Source of the DNA: Terebella lapidaria
Lineage: Eukaryota; Annelida; Polychaeta; Terebellida; Terebellidae
Direction: 5' to 3'
Length of the DNA: 64,000 bases
NCBI GenBank assembly: GCA_949152475.1
Contig: OX424555.1
Coordinates: 60,369,977 to 60,433,976 of the forward strand
Shown here: positions 45,488 through 57,019 of the stretch, piece by piece
How the letters are laid out: the number at the start of each line of letters is the position of its first letter
Numbering within the stretch: the first letter of the stretch is position 1
The notes under the pieces: model-generated
Databases searched by the model: none
Told to the model about the DNA's origin: nothing
What the model saw: the letters and a program-made list of their open reading frames with translations, nothing else
Program-made: the position numbers and the translations under genes

Positions 45488-47062
45488 ATAAAAAAATTGC
45501 CCGAAGGCTACAAAGGTTACCGGAGAAATGTACAGTGTTAAGTTCTCAAAGTCTGAAATGAGAATTTTTTGACAACATGTGCCCGCGGGGAACATTGTTT
45601 TCTATATGTTCTCTATATGTTCACAATTGATTCCTAAGCTGAAAAGTCGATAATGAGCAAGATATTAGCCATTTCATGCTCTCACCTTGAAAATAAGGTC
45701 AAAAGTCAAATTCAAGGTCACGAGAACTTCATTCCCTACATGTCCACAATTGATTCCTAAGCTGTAACGTCGATAATAAGTGACATATTGGCCTTTTTGT
45801 GTTCTAACTTGAAAATGAGTTCAAAGTCGAACTCAAAGTCATCAGAATATTCAACGTATACCATTTCCTATATGTCCACAATTGATTCCAAGCTGTGAAG
45901 TCGATAAGAAGCGAGATATTAGCCATTTTGTCCTGTGACCTGGTAAATCAGGTCAATATTCGGCATATATCAATATAGAATATTCGGCATATATCATTTC
46001 CTATATGTTCACAATTGATTACTAATTGTCTAATCTCAATTTTAGTGTGATATTTTTCGGCTAAACTATTTGGTCGGGCTCCGTTTCTATTGCAAAATGT
46101 TGTAGTTTACGTTTGTTATTGTCATCATCAGAATCTCACTATATTGGTGGCAATAGATTGATACTTACATTCATACCACTGAGTCGGTGGTTGTCGGGCA
46201 GTTGTATACTAATTCCATCAGGTGTACAGTATAAACCACTACATTTCTCACACTGTCTGCCCCTGATGACGCAAGTGTGTCTTTGGATTAAATATTTGGT
46301 CGGGCTTTGTTTCTATTGCAAAATGTTGTATTTTAAGTTTGTTATTGGCATCATCAAAATGGAACTATATTGGTGGTAATAGATTGATACTTACATTCAT
46401 ACCACTTAGTCAGTGTCACTGCTGGCGGACGTTAAATCTGTCCCCGAGGATACCATCAACTCAGTAGCTTTCTGGCTTGTGACTAGGTACTTATGTACTT
46501 GTCATATATCTATTCCATGGGGTTTGTTTCGGATTTCTAAATGATTTTCACATGTTGTTGAGCAGTTGTATACTAATTCCATCAGGTGTACAGTAGAATC
46601 AACTACATTTAACACACTGTCTGCCCCTGATGACATCAGTGTTCCTTTAGATAAACTATTTGGTCGGGCTTTGTTTCGATTGCAAAATGTTGTATTTTAC
46701 GTTTGTTATTGGCATCATCAGAATCTGACTATATCTCCCATTACAAAGCATAGGACCCATTTGGGCCAAAATGGCCCACTTCGAGCGATTCAAGAGCAAA
46801 GAAACTTATACATATCGCGAAGGGTATATGAGGGTATTTTTTAAAGAAAAAATCTGAAAACCGTCTGAACAGTTTTTTAAAAAAAAGTCGTTTTGACCTT
46901 TCAAGGTCATTGAAGGTCAAATTCAAGGCCACCACCGAAACCACTATATATGATCTCCTATTTGAATGTGCCAAAACTTCGAAGATAAACATGTCAATGC
47001 CGGACAGACGGACGCACCGCCATGCCAATAGGTTATCGGACCAAAGGGTCGGTAACCTAAAA
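45488..47062 (+). mobile_element. GGTTACC-family repeat with a second repeat inserted
   Basis: Left end AAATTGCCCGAAGGCTACAA then AGGTTACCGGAGAAATGTAC; right end GGTTATCGGACCAAAGGGTC and GGTAACCTAAAAAAAATCC at about 47050. Satellite units occupy 45600-46060. Between 46065 and 46735 the text is replaced by another repeat (see next entry), after which the distal block resumes. Confidence 0.75.
46065..46735. repeat. Three partial units of the 'AAAATGTTGTA' MITE family
   Basis: Units contain TTGGTCGGGCT, TTTCTATTGCAAAATGTTGT, CGTTTGTTATTGGCATCATC, CTATATTGGTGGTAATAGAT and TGATACTTACATTCATACCA. They start near 46072, 46290 and 46648. Related copies lie at 53560-53930 (there as a hairpin) and 56590-56880. 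Confidence 0.75.
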
Positions 47063-47570
47063 AAAATCCAACACCAATGATTGACGTCCGTCCCAATCGT
47101 TTCATGCTCTCGATAGTATGAGGTTTTATTTTCGATGTCTTTCGAGATGCATTCATATTCCGGACGTTTTACGCGCCGGGATGTGTTGTTTTCTTATAAG
47201 TCGGTATCCACACCTTACTGAAATATTCGTCTGCGTTTGCAGGAATTTGACGTTGAGTTTCAAAATTACCAAAATTATCACAAATGTAAAAATTATTCGC
47301 AGTATCGAACCTGAAGGTGAAATTGACAATCTATTGAGAGTTCAATCACCGATCCGTATGGTCCCCCGTGGTGCGTGAGTTGAACAATAAGAATGTGTGC
47401 TGAGCAGGAAGATAATTCCCCCCTTTATTTACACGTCACTGTGTCTTGCTCTTTTCAAAATGTCGTAGTTTTAACGCATATAACGACACCGGAATTTAGC
47501 AAATCATAAAGATAGTAGCGCCGTGTGTTAAGATATATAACTACATGTATAATACAATAAACTTATTCGC
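47063..47570. other. No gene recognised
   Basis: Spacer with one 86-codon frame lacking any recognisable feature. Confidence 0.4.
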
Positions 47571-47918
47571 TCAAAACTGTGCAATAGAGTCTGTAATTTT
47601 GAACATGTGCTTGGAATAAGCTCCCCTGGGAGTGTTGTTAGGATATACATTGTCATATATCATTGCGAAAAACCCGCTACTTTCCCCTTTGGTGAATGGA
47701 TTCAATGTGCGAAGTAATAGTCTGTTATCCAATCTCTGATTCCAGTGTCGTGCAAAAAAACATTTTTTTCGAGGTGTTTTATGAACCCACCTATATAGCC
47801 GTAAGGAGGTTAGATCAGGTGTTCCGAATGCGCTTTGGGTGGCAACTGCACGCACTCCCAGCATCCATTTTACTGTATCGTGTAACATGGCGTTAGTACG
47901 GAGCCACTGAATGGACAT
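47571..47918 (-). repeat. Diverged Penelope-like tail (copy 3)
   Basis: On the minus strand CGGAACACCTGATCTAACCT, CCTTACGGCTATATAGGTGG, GTTCATAAAACACCTCG and GGATAACAGACTATTAC keep the order of the tails at 32869 and 10441 (GGAACACCTGATTTCACCTC, GGTTCATGAG, GGATAACGGACC). The 115-codon frame through it (MSIQWLRTNAMLHD...) is not supported as a gene because its counterparts in the other two copies are in noncoding tail. Confidence 0.5.
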
Positions 47919-47929
47919 GGAATAGATAG

Positions 47930-48330
47930 CTCTTGGACATTGCGTTCCCTCGCAATCTTATTGCGTTCCATCGCGTTCCGGATTGCATTTCTCTCGATTT
48001 TCTTGCATTCTTTCGCATTCCGGATTGCGTTCCCTCGCGATCTTGTAGCAAAACCTTCTCAAAAGTCTCAGAAGTCGGATTGTGAGGGAATGCAATAAGA
48101 TTGCGAGGGAACGCGATCCAGAATGCGAAAGAATGCAAGAAAATCGAGAGAAATGCAATCCGGAACGCGAGGAAACGCAATAAGATCACGAGGGAATGCG
48201 ATCTGGAATGCGAGGGAACGCCATCTGGAATGCAAGGGAACGGCATAAGATTGCAAGGGAACGCGATGTGAAATGCGAGGGATTGCAATATAATCACGAG
48301 GTAGACTGCGAGGGAACGCAATAACAATGT
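47930..48330. repeat. Fold-back array of GCGAGGGAACGCAAT words
   Basis: On the left (47935-48050) words read ATTGCGTTCCCTCGCAATCT; on the right (48080-48330) the reverse, AAGATTGCGAGGGAACGCGA, GAATGCGAGGGAACGCCATC and so on, with spacing of about 20-40 bp. The spacer around 48052-48078 (AGCAAAACCTTCTCAAAAGT) is unique. Third member of a set with the arrays at 1.4 and 29.8 kb but with different core letters. Confidence 0.85.
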
Positions 48331-48994
48331 GTCAAAAATATTTCTTCCATGTCCCCTGAGTGGCTAGAATATATATTTCAAAAACCCCGGAGTGAGTCCG
48401 ACGACGCCCGAGTGACTTTGAGTATGAAACAAGAAGTTTGGTCAAGCTCGTCCAAACTGTTTTCAGGTTTTGTTCTTGTCGTTTCCATCGTACCTTTCTG
48501 AACCAGTGGCTTGGACTCATTTTTCTCGTAGAGCGATGTCATGCACATCATTATTTCTTGAAAGCTAGTTCACCTGTAAAAGGGTATTTTGATCTTTGTC
48601 CAACTGATCACTAAAAGTGTTGAGTTGAATAATTGAAAGATATAAATAAGTATGCGACATATTACATCAACTCTGGCGCCAATTCTCTCAGGTTATGGTC
48701 AACTGAAAGTTAAGACAAATATCGCCAATCAACTACTATCGATCGTTGTGACAATTAACGCAAGAATTTACATTAAATAATTCAGACAAAATCAGACACC
48801 ACTATCTTTGTAATGAAGTACCAAGTGAACAGAAAATCGCAGACATTAAAGTGTTTTACTAAAAAAAAAATCTTTGGCCTAGGACACCACAATAATACTA
48901 TGACGCGAATTCAGTACTGGATGTTTTTCTCGTGAATAGTTATTCTTGGTCCTGTTGATGATTGCAATGTGGAGTTGAGATTTTTATCACTTAC
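48331..48994. other. No gene recognised
   Basis: Unremarkable DNA with no repeat or coding feature that I can support. Confidence 0.5.
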
Positions 48995-49176
48995 CGACAG
49001 ATTGACAGTGGGCAGGATACCGGTCGTATTTGCTCTCGTATTTGCCCGCTGAGCGTTGTTATCGTACAGGGCACAAACAGTGTTATGCGGACAAATAAAA
49101 TCGCAGGTATATAAATTATGCGAATAATGCTTTACATCTTTGTAGATTATGGATTGGTTTTCAGACATTATATTGT
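48995..49176 (-). CDS. Possible exon, Cys-containing (PAN-like?)
   Basis: On the minus strand TGTTCCTTCAG is a good acceptor and CTGTCG|GTAAGTG a strong donor, framing 182 bp open in phase 1 at the start and 0 at the end. The product contains YKDVKHYSHNLYTCDFICPH, NTVCALYDNN and ends ILPTVNLS. The pattern C-x-x-x-C-x-x-x-x-x-C-x-LYD recalls PAN/apple modules but is too short to be sure. It is on the same strand as the type II and fucolectin exons, 14.5 kb upstream. Confidence 0.3.
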
Positions 49177-51880
49177 CTGAAGGAACATTCAAAATACTCA
49201 ATACAGGTGAACGTATAAATATTTTTATACGTTCACGCGCGACAGATTTCCTTGTTGGTGATCATCCAGCTGCAATTAGTTGATTAGAAAATATATTGTA
49301 TATAACTAATCAATCTAGATTAGCTTGAGCAGAATAACAATTCTCGGAAATGCTATATCCACGGTTTACTGTTATAACCATGGTTAATTGTAATTTTGAT
49401 TAAACTCCGCAGTACCTCATCGGATTGTGGGTACGTTGAGTACGAGTTCAAGACATCAAGTATCAATGCAATACGAAATATCAATCTACTACGACCTGAC
49501 TCAGGTACCACGTATTGTTTCCTTGGGCATTGGAACCAATATTCTTAAGCGCATATCAAGTCTGTTCCATGAGGATTAGTTCGGTATAACATCACTTTAC
49601 CATCTAATGATCGAACTGGTAATAGTTAATTCGTTCTTGGGTGTTCAAATCAAATGTGCTTCTTATCTTGATCAGGAAAACGTGGGTATCTCAACTAACA
49701 GTCTTGATAATATGTCTAATCATTGATATGGAGAACATACACTCAGTTCACGATTGGCAGTGTTAGAAATAGTTACACCGATCATGTCTCTGTAAGCTAC
49801 TGAAGTTGCGTCTACTTTGAAATATTGTACGTCACACATCAACGGTACACCGGACAATAGTATGCCGTGCCAGGAACAATCAACAGAGCCAGACCATGTG
49901 CAGTATGATTACCGGTACATGGAACATTTTAATTTTCACGAGTATCATTTTCAGACAAACAATATCCCGGGGAATAACAATTATTACGGTTCATCTAAAT
50001 CAAGATGGCTTATCCAGGTTAATTTAGTGAGAAATGACATCTCGTCCACGTTTTATTGTTCAACTGTCAGACTCCACTTTAGCCCCAGGTTGAGGGATTT
50101 ATGGGACATTCTCACGCATACTTGACTTGTGATTTATCACAGAACCTACCTCCTATGCCATATGATAAAACATTTGGAAAACAAAAATCATGAAATATCA
50201 GTTAATAACGTCAGACGGAAAATCAGCATAACTGTATTATTATTATTCCAGGCGAACTTTTTAAACTGATTATAAATTTTTTTTATGATAATGTATAGTT
50301 TCCCTATCAATAGTTTAAATAGTATGATTCATAGATCGGTGAACAGTCATGTATGGTCAATTTCAGCTTCAATCCTGAGCTAACGAAATATATCGAAAAT
50401 CAAGTATGTTTATTTTTTCTAAGGTATAATTCACGGATGTTTTACCACAATATATTTTCCATGATGTCCCTCACATTGTAGTATTATTCTATTTACATTT
50501 GGGCAATCTGAATGTATTTTAAAACGTGATCGTGCAACATTGAATGTGGCTACTCACCATGATTAAGTAGGAGTATGGTCCATACACACTGGTGCATTGT
50601 CAAAACGCTAGAACCCAACAGTCGCATCATACGACTTTGTTCCAATTGTGTCGAATTCCAATCTCGTTGAGCAAGTTCACGTAATAATGAGCTTGTCTAT
50701 AACGACGCCGACCGTCTGACATCAGTCTTGCTGCCAATGTGTCCTGCTCTATCCCATTGAAGCGTAACTCCCCATCGCAGAAGGCAGCATTGTGCAACAA
50801 CCGACGACGCGTGCCTTATTGATATTCATGTCTTTTCCCATCAGGAACCGAGAGTGTATGGTAATTGATAGGCACTGCCGGTGCGGTCCCGAAAGAAGGC
50901 AGCTATTCTTAAGCATAATCAAGGGACTCATCGACGCATTTGATGTAAACAAACCTGGGTAGTGACGCTATTGTCGCAAAACACCGGCTCTCGTAAATAT
51001 CCATTAAATTATAATTTCTCTAGCATACGTGTTATTAACTACAATGTGATTTGAATTACAAATTGTTCATTAGTTCGCTAGGTTGAAGGGCTTCCATCGA
51101 TAGCAAAGTTTCTCCTCAATGGAGAGCGGCATGGCCAATATCCTCATTAATTACTCTCCAGCGTCTCGGTTACATGCATCGTGCATTCGTAAGTCCTCAT
51201 CCATAATACAGCCATATGAAAACAGAAATAACCATTCACTTTGAAAAGGTCCTGTTATTTTTTCTACAAAAGGTGCGTCAAAGTAAACACTATACCGGGA
51301 CAATAGTTGCAAAACATATAATTGAATAGCAAAATCACTTGAACGATTGCTCTGTCGGAAACTTGGAAATTGTACACGCATTTTCGTCTATAATACAGCG
51401 AGCCTAGGAAGTATCCCGATGTTACTTGAAATGATTAACCTTTTAGATTTTCGTCTCGAAAATTGGCAATATATCCCAATGTTGATCTTGTGTGGCATGT
51501 GAATGACATATGTGACTAGAATTCACCCAAATATGTTTTCTAGTCCGGAATGGCAACAAGAATTTCATTTTTTATGGACATCAACATGACCAATACCCGG
51601 ATTTGCCAAGTATTCCGAGTTTTCGTCTTGGACCCAGATTTATCATTGGGATGCCAAGTCACACAGCAATAATTTGTACCATGATTTTGTTTTTCTTACG
51701 ACTCCAATTACCTATCATCGTGGTATTAGTTCCGTGGTATTGTAAAAATATTGTTATCCTAAAACATTACAGTCAAAGTATTTTAGGTTTTGCACGATAT
51801 ATAAAAAATTAATTCAAGAGAGAGGTATTTTTCGGCTATCATCATATCTTTTGCTGCATGTAGTGAACTTCTCAGAATAC
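49177..51880. other. No gene recognised
   Basis: About 2.7 kb of apparently unique DNA without dispersed repeats, unlike the rest of the window. Open frames of 67-102 codons (49817, 50749, 51151, 51603) show no domain, and I found no convincing splice pairs around them. It could hold short host exons or regulatory DNA; I cannot tell. Confidence 0.4.
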
Positions 51881-51884
51881 TTCA

Positions 51885-52035
51885 AGATTTAGCGTCATAT
51901 TTAGCGATTTCAGTGGTGACCTTGAATGTTAACCTCAATGAACTCGAAAGGTCAAAACGGCAATTTTGGTTTTAAAAAATGTTGTGGCTCAACATTATAT
52001 ATTTATCCGGTAACCTTTCTAAGCCGTTGGGCTAT
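51885..52035 (-). mobile_element. GGTTACC-family terminus, minus orientation
   Basis: The text CAGTGGTGACCTTGAATGTT, AAAGGTCAAAACGGC, GTTGTGGCTCAACATTATAT and CCGGTAACCTTTCTAAGCCG with TTGGGCTA is the reverse complement of the family's left end. The rest of the element is missing. Confidence 0.7.
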
Positions 52036-53559
52036 TTTTTTCTTGTTGGTTTATTTTAATTCCTTGTCCCCTGGCTGTCGATTTAACTGGATTAGGATTT
52101 AGTGAAAAAAGGGCACAATAAACGTGGAGAAGATCAAACTAGTGACAATCAACAAGCTGTGAGAAGCCTTTACAATCATCACATATTATATGAGCGTAAA
52201 TAAATGCTGTTAATTCATATTTTCTGTTCAAAAGATACGATCTCCGACATGAACTAAATAAAGTACAAGTATATACTTTTGTGTATTACGGACAAAGCTA
52301 CTGAGGTATTCCACATCACAACAGTTTGGTTTTACGTATGACCTTCCACTTATTCATTTAGTGATTAATGTCAACATATTATGGCGTACTACGTACAACT
52401 ACTCCATCTTTTCTAGCCGATTTCCAAAATGACAGGATGTCAATCGTGTATTTGTACCAGACTGACATACCACTCAAAAGATGAGCCTGGGGGAGGATTG
52501 ATTAACTGTTTGATTGATCCGTTCCATGCTATCCATCTCCTGCCGCCCGGTCACTGTATCGAATCGTTGCACACCGTATCTGACAACTCTAGACTGGCAA
52601 AGGTGTTTCGAACTCGATCAAGATGATAGGTCTATATTAGACCGCCACGTGTAAAAGTCATGTAGTTAAATATCACGACATAGGATCGAACCTGAAATTT
52701 TAAAAACGAAGTATGGTTTGTGCCTAGGCAATACCTCCACTTTTAATAATTACATTCACAATACCATATTTCTCCTAAGTGATTGATATTTGTACCGCAG
52801 TGATAAGGTGCGTAACGCGAAAATATCATAATTATGCTTGTGCAGCGGAAATAACTTTCTTACAACAGGAAATGTTTATAAAATTTCCGCAATGATTCTG
52901 CCCCCACAAGTGGGACAGTGTGAACATAAATAGTGAAGGCTAGTTGACGGAAACAGGCCTCAATCCTTCTGGCTCCTGGTCATTGCGCTTGTACGAACAA
53001 AAATGTTTTGGCTCCTCAAGCAATGTAATTGCTTGTCATTAATCTGTTAATGCGATCGCAGTTGATCATTCAAAAATCGTCTATCTCTGATGACACCGTA
53101 TGGTGACATAGACTTATCCGGCGCCACTGCTTGAGCTAACAGACGATATGTATGAAAGTCTCGGTCCCGAGTGTTACGATTAGATCAGAATATTGAGCTG
53201 TTCAGGACCCAAACTTGATGTACGCCCAGCCATACCGAAATGTGTTGTTTGTGTGTGCAAGACTGAGTTGATTTGTTTAATTTTGATTTCAGTGCATCAT
53301 GTTTCCAGTTTTATTCGGAGCCCATCTTAGGACTGCAATAGGTTGCCTCGCCAAACAAAAAACAAAACCACAGGTTAACCGCGGGTTAGCCTTAGGTTAG
53401 GTAACCTAGAACTAGTCTTGACATGGAAACAAACCTATCCCACGCCCACGGGTCAGGTTTATCCCTGTGTTAGCCCTGGGTTTTGGACATAACCTACCTG
53501 GGTTTACCCAGAGATGAGAAATCGGGATATTATCTAAACGGAATCTGTTCTCTAGTCGT
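52036..53559. other. No gene recognised
   Basis: Mostly unique DNA. At 53370-53520 words GGTTAACCGCGGGTTAGCC, TTAGGTTAGGTAACCTAG and GTTAGCCCTGGGTTTT form weak inverted repeats. The 65-codon frame at 52429 has four cysteines but no recognisable domain. Confidence 0.4.
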
Positions 53560-53930
53560 TAATTTGTTTACAAATGTCCAGCTCTTATTCCAAAAAAAAA
53601 TGTTGTAGTTTAGGCTATGCTGTCATCATCAGGCCTATCTTTATCTATGCTGCTATGCTGTCATCATCAGGCCTATCATCATTATCTTTAAGGAATCTGT
53701 TCTCCAGCCGTTCTTTTGTTTTGTTCTCGAGCCGTTCTTTTGTTTACAAATTTCCAGGTCTTATTCCAAAAATGTTGTAGTTTAGGTTATGCTGTTATCA
53801 TCAAAACTGGCTAAATTCGTGGCGATAGGTTGATACTTACATGAGTACATCCTCATCAACCTATCGCCACCAATTCAATCAGTTTTGATGGTGAGAATAA
53901 CAAACCAAAACTACAACATTTCTGGAATGA
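53560..53930. mobile_element. MITE hairpin of the 'AAAATGTTGTA' family
   Basis: 53763-53850 (AAAAATGTTGTAGTTTAGGT, CATCAAAACTGGCTAAATTC, GTGGCGATAGGTTGAT) pairs with 53855-53930 read in reverse. The inner 16 bp (53819-53834 with 53855-53870) match perfectly. Upstream, 53560-53760 holds a duplicated GTCATCATCAGGCCTATC and TCTCCAGCCGTTCTTTTGTT. The motif content is shared with the units at 46.1-46.7 and 56.6-56.9 kb. Confidence 0.75.
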
Positions 53931-55740
53931 GAACAGACCTGCACACAATACCGTCGAGAAAAAGGTGGTGATCAAACACTTTTAAGGTAGTCAAAAAACA
54001 CTTTGTCGCGTGTTTTGAAATGCGCCTTCCTCCCTCCTGTGCTCACATGTTATCATAGAGAGCAGACAAGACAAACACTGAAGGATGGCAAAGATGCAAC
54101 CTGCAGAGAGGAAGCGGAAAATACCGTCGAAAGAAGACATTTTTCAAAGTGTTGAAAAACAAAAACACTCTTTGTCGCGGAGAACAGGTTTTAAAATGTG
54201 GCGAAGGAAGCGAAATTCTTCGAGCTGCACTGACACACAACATTTCGTACTGAGATCGTTCGCACTCCGTATATTGTTTTCGGTACGGGAGCAATAGAAC
54301 CAAATTCGTTGCCGATTCCATCTGCCCCACCTCCCTCAAATTATCGTGATGAACTTTTTCATGTCCACTAATGTCTCAATACATAATATTTGGGCGTGTT
54401 CTGTGAAATTCATGGTTCTCAGTGGAAGGCGTATTGTGTGCACAGTATTCACAATCCACCGATAAGTTTCCGATCCGACATCGTGTGTTTGAACAAGAGC
54501 ACGATGAGATGAATGATGTGAGTGATGACCAGGTAAATTTGGGCATAGTGTCACTGATACTTATTCGTCAACAATTATTTACATCACACATTTGGTGTCC
54601 CCAAATATATCTCTTCGTACCACGGATAAGGAAGTATATACTCACCCGAATCTCACTTCCATGAAATCCTGGATTTTAGGAGCCAGACCTCTAGTCAAGG
54701 CATCACACAAGTATCGTCTCACTCACGATACTTCTTTTGATTTAGAACAAATCACAAATGACAGGACACTGGGACAACACGAAATAAAATTAAATTTGTT
54801 ATTTCTCAATCTCTCTCGCAATGACTGTGCACTGTCTTCATCAAAATGTGGAGATTTTCCAGAGGCGTCTTGACATTATCCTGCTCACAGTGTAACACCG
54901 ACATTATCCTGCTTACAGTGTAACATCGACATTATCCTGCTTACAGGCATCCCTCCAGTAGTTGTGCAATAACTTGTGGTGGTCTTTGTCTGGCACACCA
55001 AACGTAAACGTTAGAGCTCTATAAAGCGCCGGCCATGACATTCTTGAATGTCGTCTTGCATCTCCTCCCAACTGTTGCTGTAGAATGTACAATCACTGTG
55101 CACGAAACCACTGTTCATCACACATAAAATAAATAGGTATGGTAGGCCATCACTTTCAATAGCTATCCGTTTCTTACCCTTGTGTTTAACACAATTGAGC
55201 GTAAAGGAGTCCAGGAATGTGGTGACCGTGGAATTACTGCTAAGCCGTGCTAAGATTATCGTTATCACTGGCTACTGTGCGAGGAGGATATACCTCATTT
55301 GGGTTTGGATCGTAAATGCAGTCCAGGCCTTTTGAAGGACACATACACGCAAGGCCCCGATTCACCATCGATGACAACATTGAAATGTTTCGATACGTTG
55401 GATGATGAAGAACTGTATGAACGAGATGCGCATGATGGTACAGACACGTGACTTATGCTTGAGATGTCAGATCCCATAGTGGAAACTACCGTGCAAAGAT
55501 ATTAGATATTCATACTTGAGAGCGTTTAACTGACCACGCAATTGTTCGTCCTTGGGTTCCAGTCCAGTTTGATGCAGCACGTATGTCATGGTACGGAAAG
55601 CAATCGGAGGGGCTGAAGTCAGAATTGTTTTGAAAATTATGCGTGACTTTGGAATCAATGAAAATGACCAAAGTAATGATAATGGTTGGCACATGACAAC
55701 CTATCGAAAATGGCACGAGATACAAATGATCTGGCTATTG
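53931..55740. other. Unresolved region, possibly a decayed element
   Basis: Several frames of 70-100 codons lie on both strands. On the minus strand, text from 55694 down to 55011 (LEPKDEQLRGQLNALKYEYL, then SSSSSNVSKHFNVVIDGESG, then STVTTFLDSFTLNCVKHKGK) reads as if one coding region had been broken by frameshifts, but I do not recognise it. A short triplication of GTAACA(C/T)CGACATTATCCTGCT lies at 54890-54946. No function is proposed. Confidence 0.3.
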
Positions 55741-55744
55741 TAAA

Positions 55745-56190
55745 ACAAAATAGCCCAAGGGCTAGAAAGGTTACCGGAGAAATGTACAATGTCAGACATC
55801 CACTTTTTCAGTGAAATTGCTGTTTCGGCATATTTAATCCACTGAAGGCCAAATTCAAGGTCACCAAAAGATCAACCCGATGCGACTGCCTACAGTATAT
55901 GCTCATAGTAAAACCTAAGATTCCTCTACAAGCACTCTATTTGCTTCAGTCAATTTATATTATTGACGTCGATTGTGACTTCGACGATTATCACTCGATA
56001 TCATCTTAGGTCAAGGTCACCAAAAGATGTCCTATATACGACTTTCTATCACAAACCTAAGGTCTATGTGCAAGCGTTTTGGTCCCAGAAGCCAATATAT
56101 GTATATCACACCATGTTGGGCCATTCTGTCCTATATATCAGGTCTTTAAGGCTGTTCTATCTGCTGCTGCAATATCAAGCATCGCGGGGT
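55745..56190 (+). mobile_element. GGTTACC-related left end
   Basis: AAATAGCCCAAGGGCTAGAA then AGGTTACCGGAGAAATGTAC is the left terminus. The following text (CAAATTCAAGGTCACCAAAA, AGGTCAAGGTCACCAAAAGA) resembles the variant at 17.7-18.2 kb, not the 134-bp satellite. Confidence 0.65.
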
Positions 56191-56410
56191 TATCAGAAAT
56201 ATCTGCAATCACCAGCTGGCAGCACTGCTTTATCAGTCTTATGACGTCATAAGACTGTTTTTGCTGGCGTTATCAATATAAACGTAATTTTCCCGCCAAA
56301 ATGTACGTCGTTAATGATTACAGACGATATCCGTTTATGGTTTTGGCGCCAAAAAAGGACTGATAGTACATTGCTGCCCTCTGTTGAATGATGTTTGATA
56401 ACCCCCAATT
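56190..56410. mobile_element. MITE-like inverted repeat with central CRE palindrome
   Basis: GCGGGGTTATCAGAAATAT at about 56187 faces GTTTGATAACCCCC at about 56392, and GGCAGCACTGCTTTATCAGTC faces GACTGATAGTACATTGCTGCC. Near the left is a perfect 24-bp palindrome at 56234-56257 centred on ATGACGTCAT. Noncoding. Confidence 0.65.
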
Positions 56411-57019
56411 GGCATGTTCTGAAAAAAAATTCAAAACTGATCAAATATTGTTTAACAGAAGACAAGGTCCAAATTTGAGCATATTGACTGTTTTGACAAT
56501 TCAAGATCATCGAAGGTAAAATTCAAGGTCACCACACAAATCCCCATATATGACTTCCCATTTGAGAGGGTCAATATCTTCTGTAGCCTTCTGGCTTGTG
56601 ATTAGGTACTTATGTCATGTATCTGTTCCATGGGGTTTAATTCGGATTTCTAAATTATTTGCATAGGTTGTTGGGCAGTTGTTGTCCATCAGGTATACAA
56701 CAGAAACAACTACATTCTGCCCCTGATGACGCCAGTGTGTCTTTGGATAAACTATTTGGTCGGGCTTTGTTTCTGTTGCAAATGTTGTATTTTACGTTTG
56801 TTATTGGCATCACCAAACTCTGACTGTATTGGTGGTAATAGATTGATACTTACATTCGAGCATTCTAGCAGTACAGTTGTGGCAGCTTCCATTATAAAGC
56901 AAGAGTGTCTAAAATTTTCCACAATTTTTTTTTCAAAGGTTGAAATTTCTTTTTCCTCTGTAAATGGACCAAAATGGATAGTGACATGGTATGGGGCAAA
57001 AAGACGACACGCAAAAAAA
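56411..57019. repeat. Further copy of the 'AAAATGTTGTA' family and repeat remnants
   Basis: 56590-56860 matches the 46.1-46.7 kb units (CTTCTGGCTTGTGATTAGGT, TTGGTCGGGCTTTGTTTCTG, GGTGGTAATAGATTGATACT). 56490-56570 has AAGGTCACC words of the GGTTACC family. Confidence 0.65.

Noticed and set aside
54043-54339. 98-codon minus-strand frame and overlapping plus-strand frame at 54085
   Set aside because: Neither shows a domain or splice context; both strands are open by chance.
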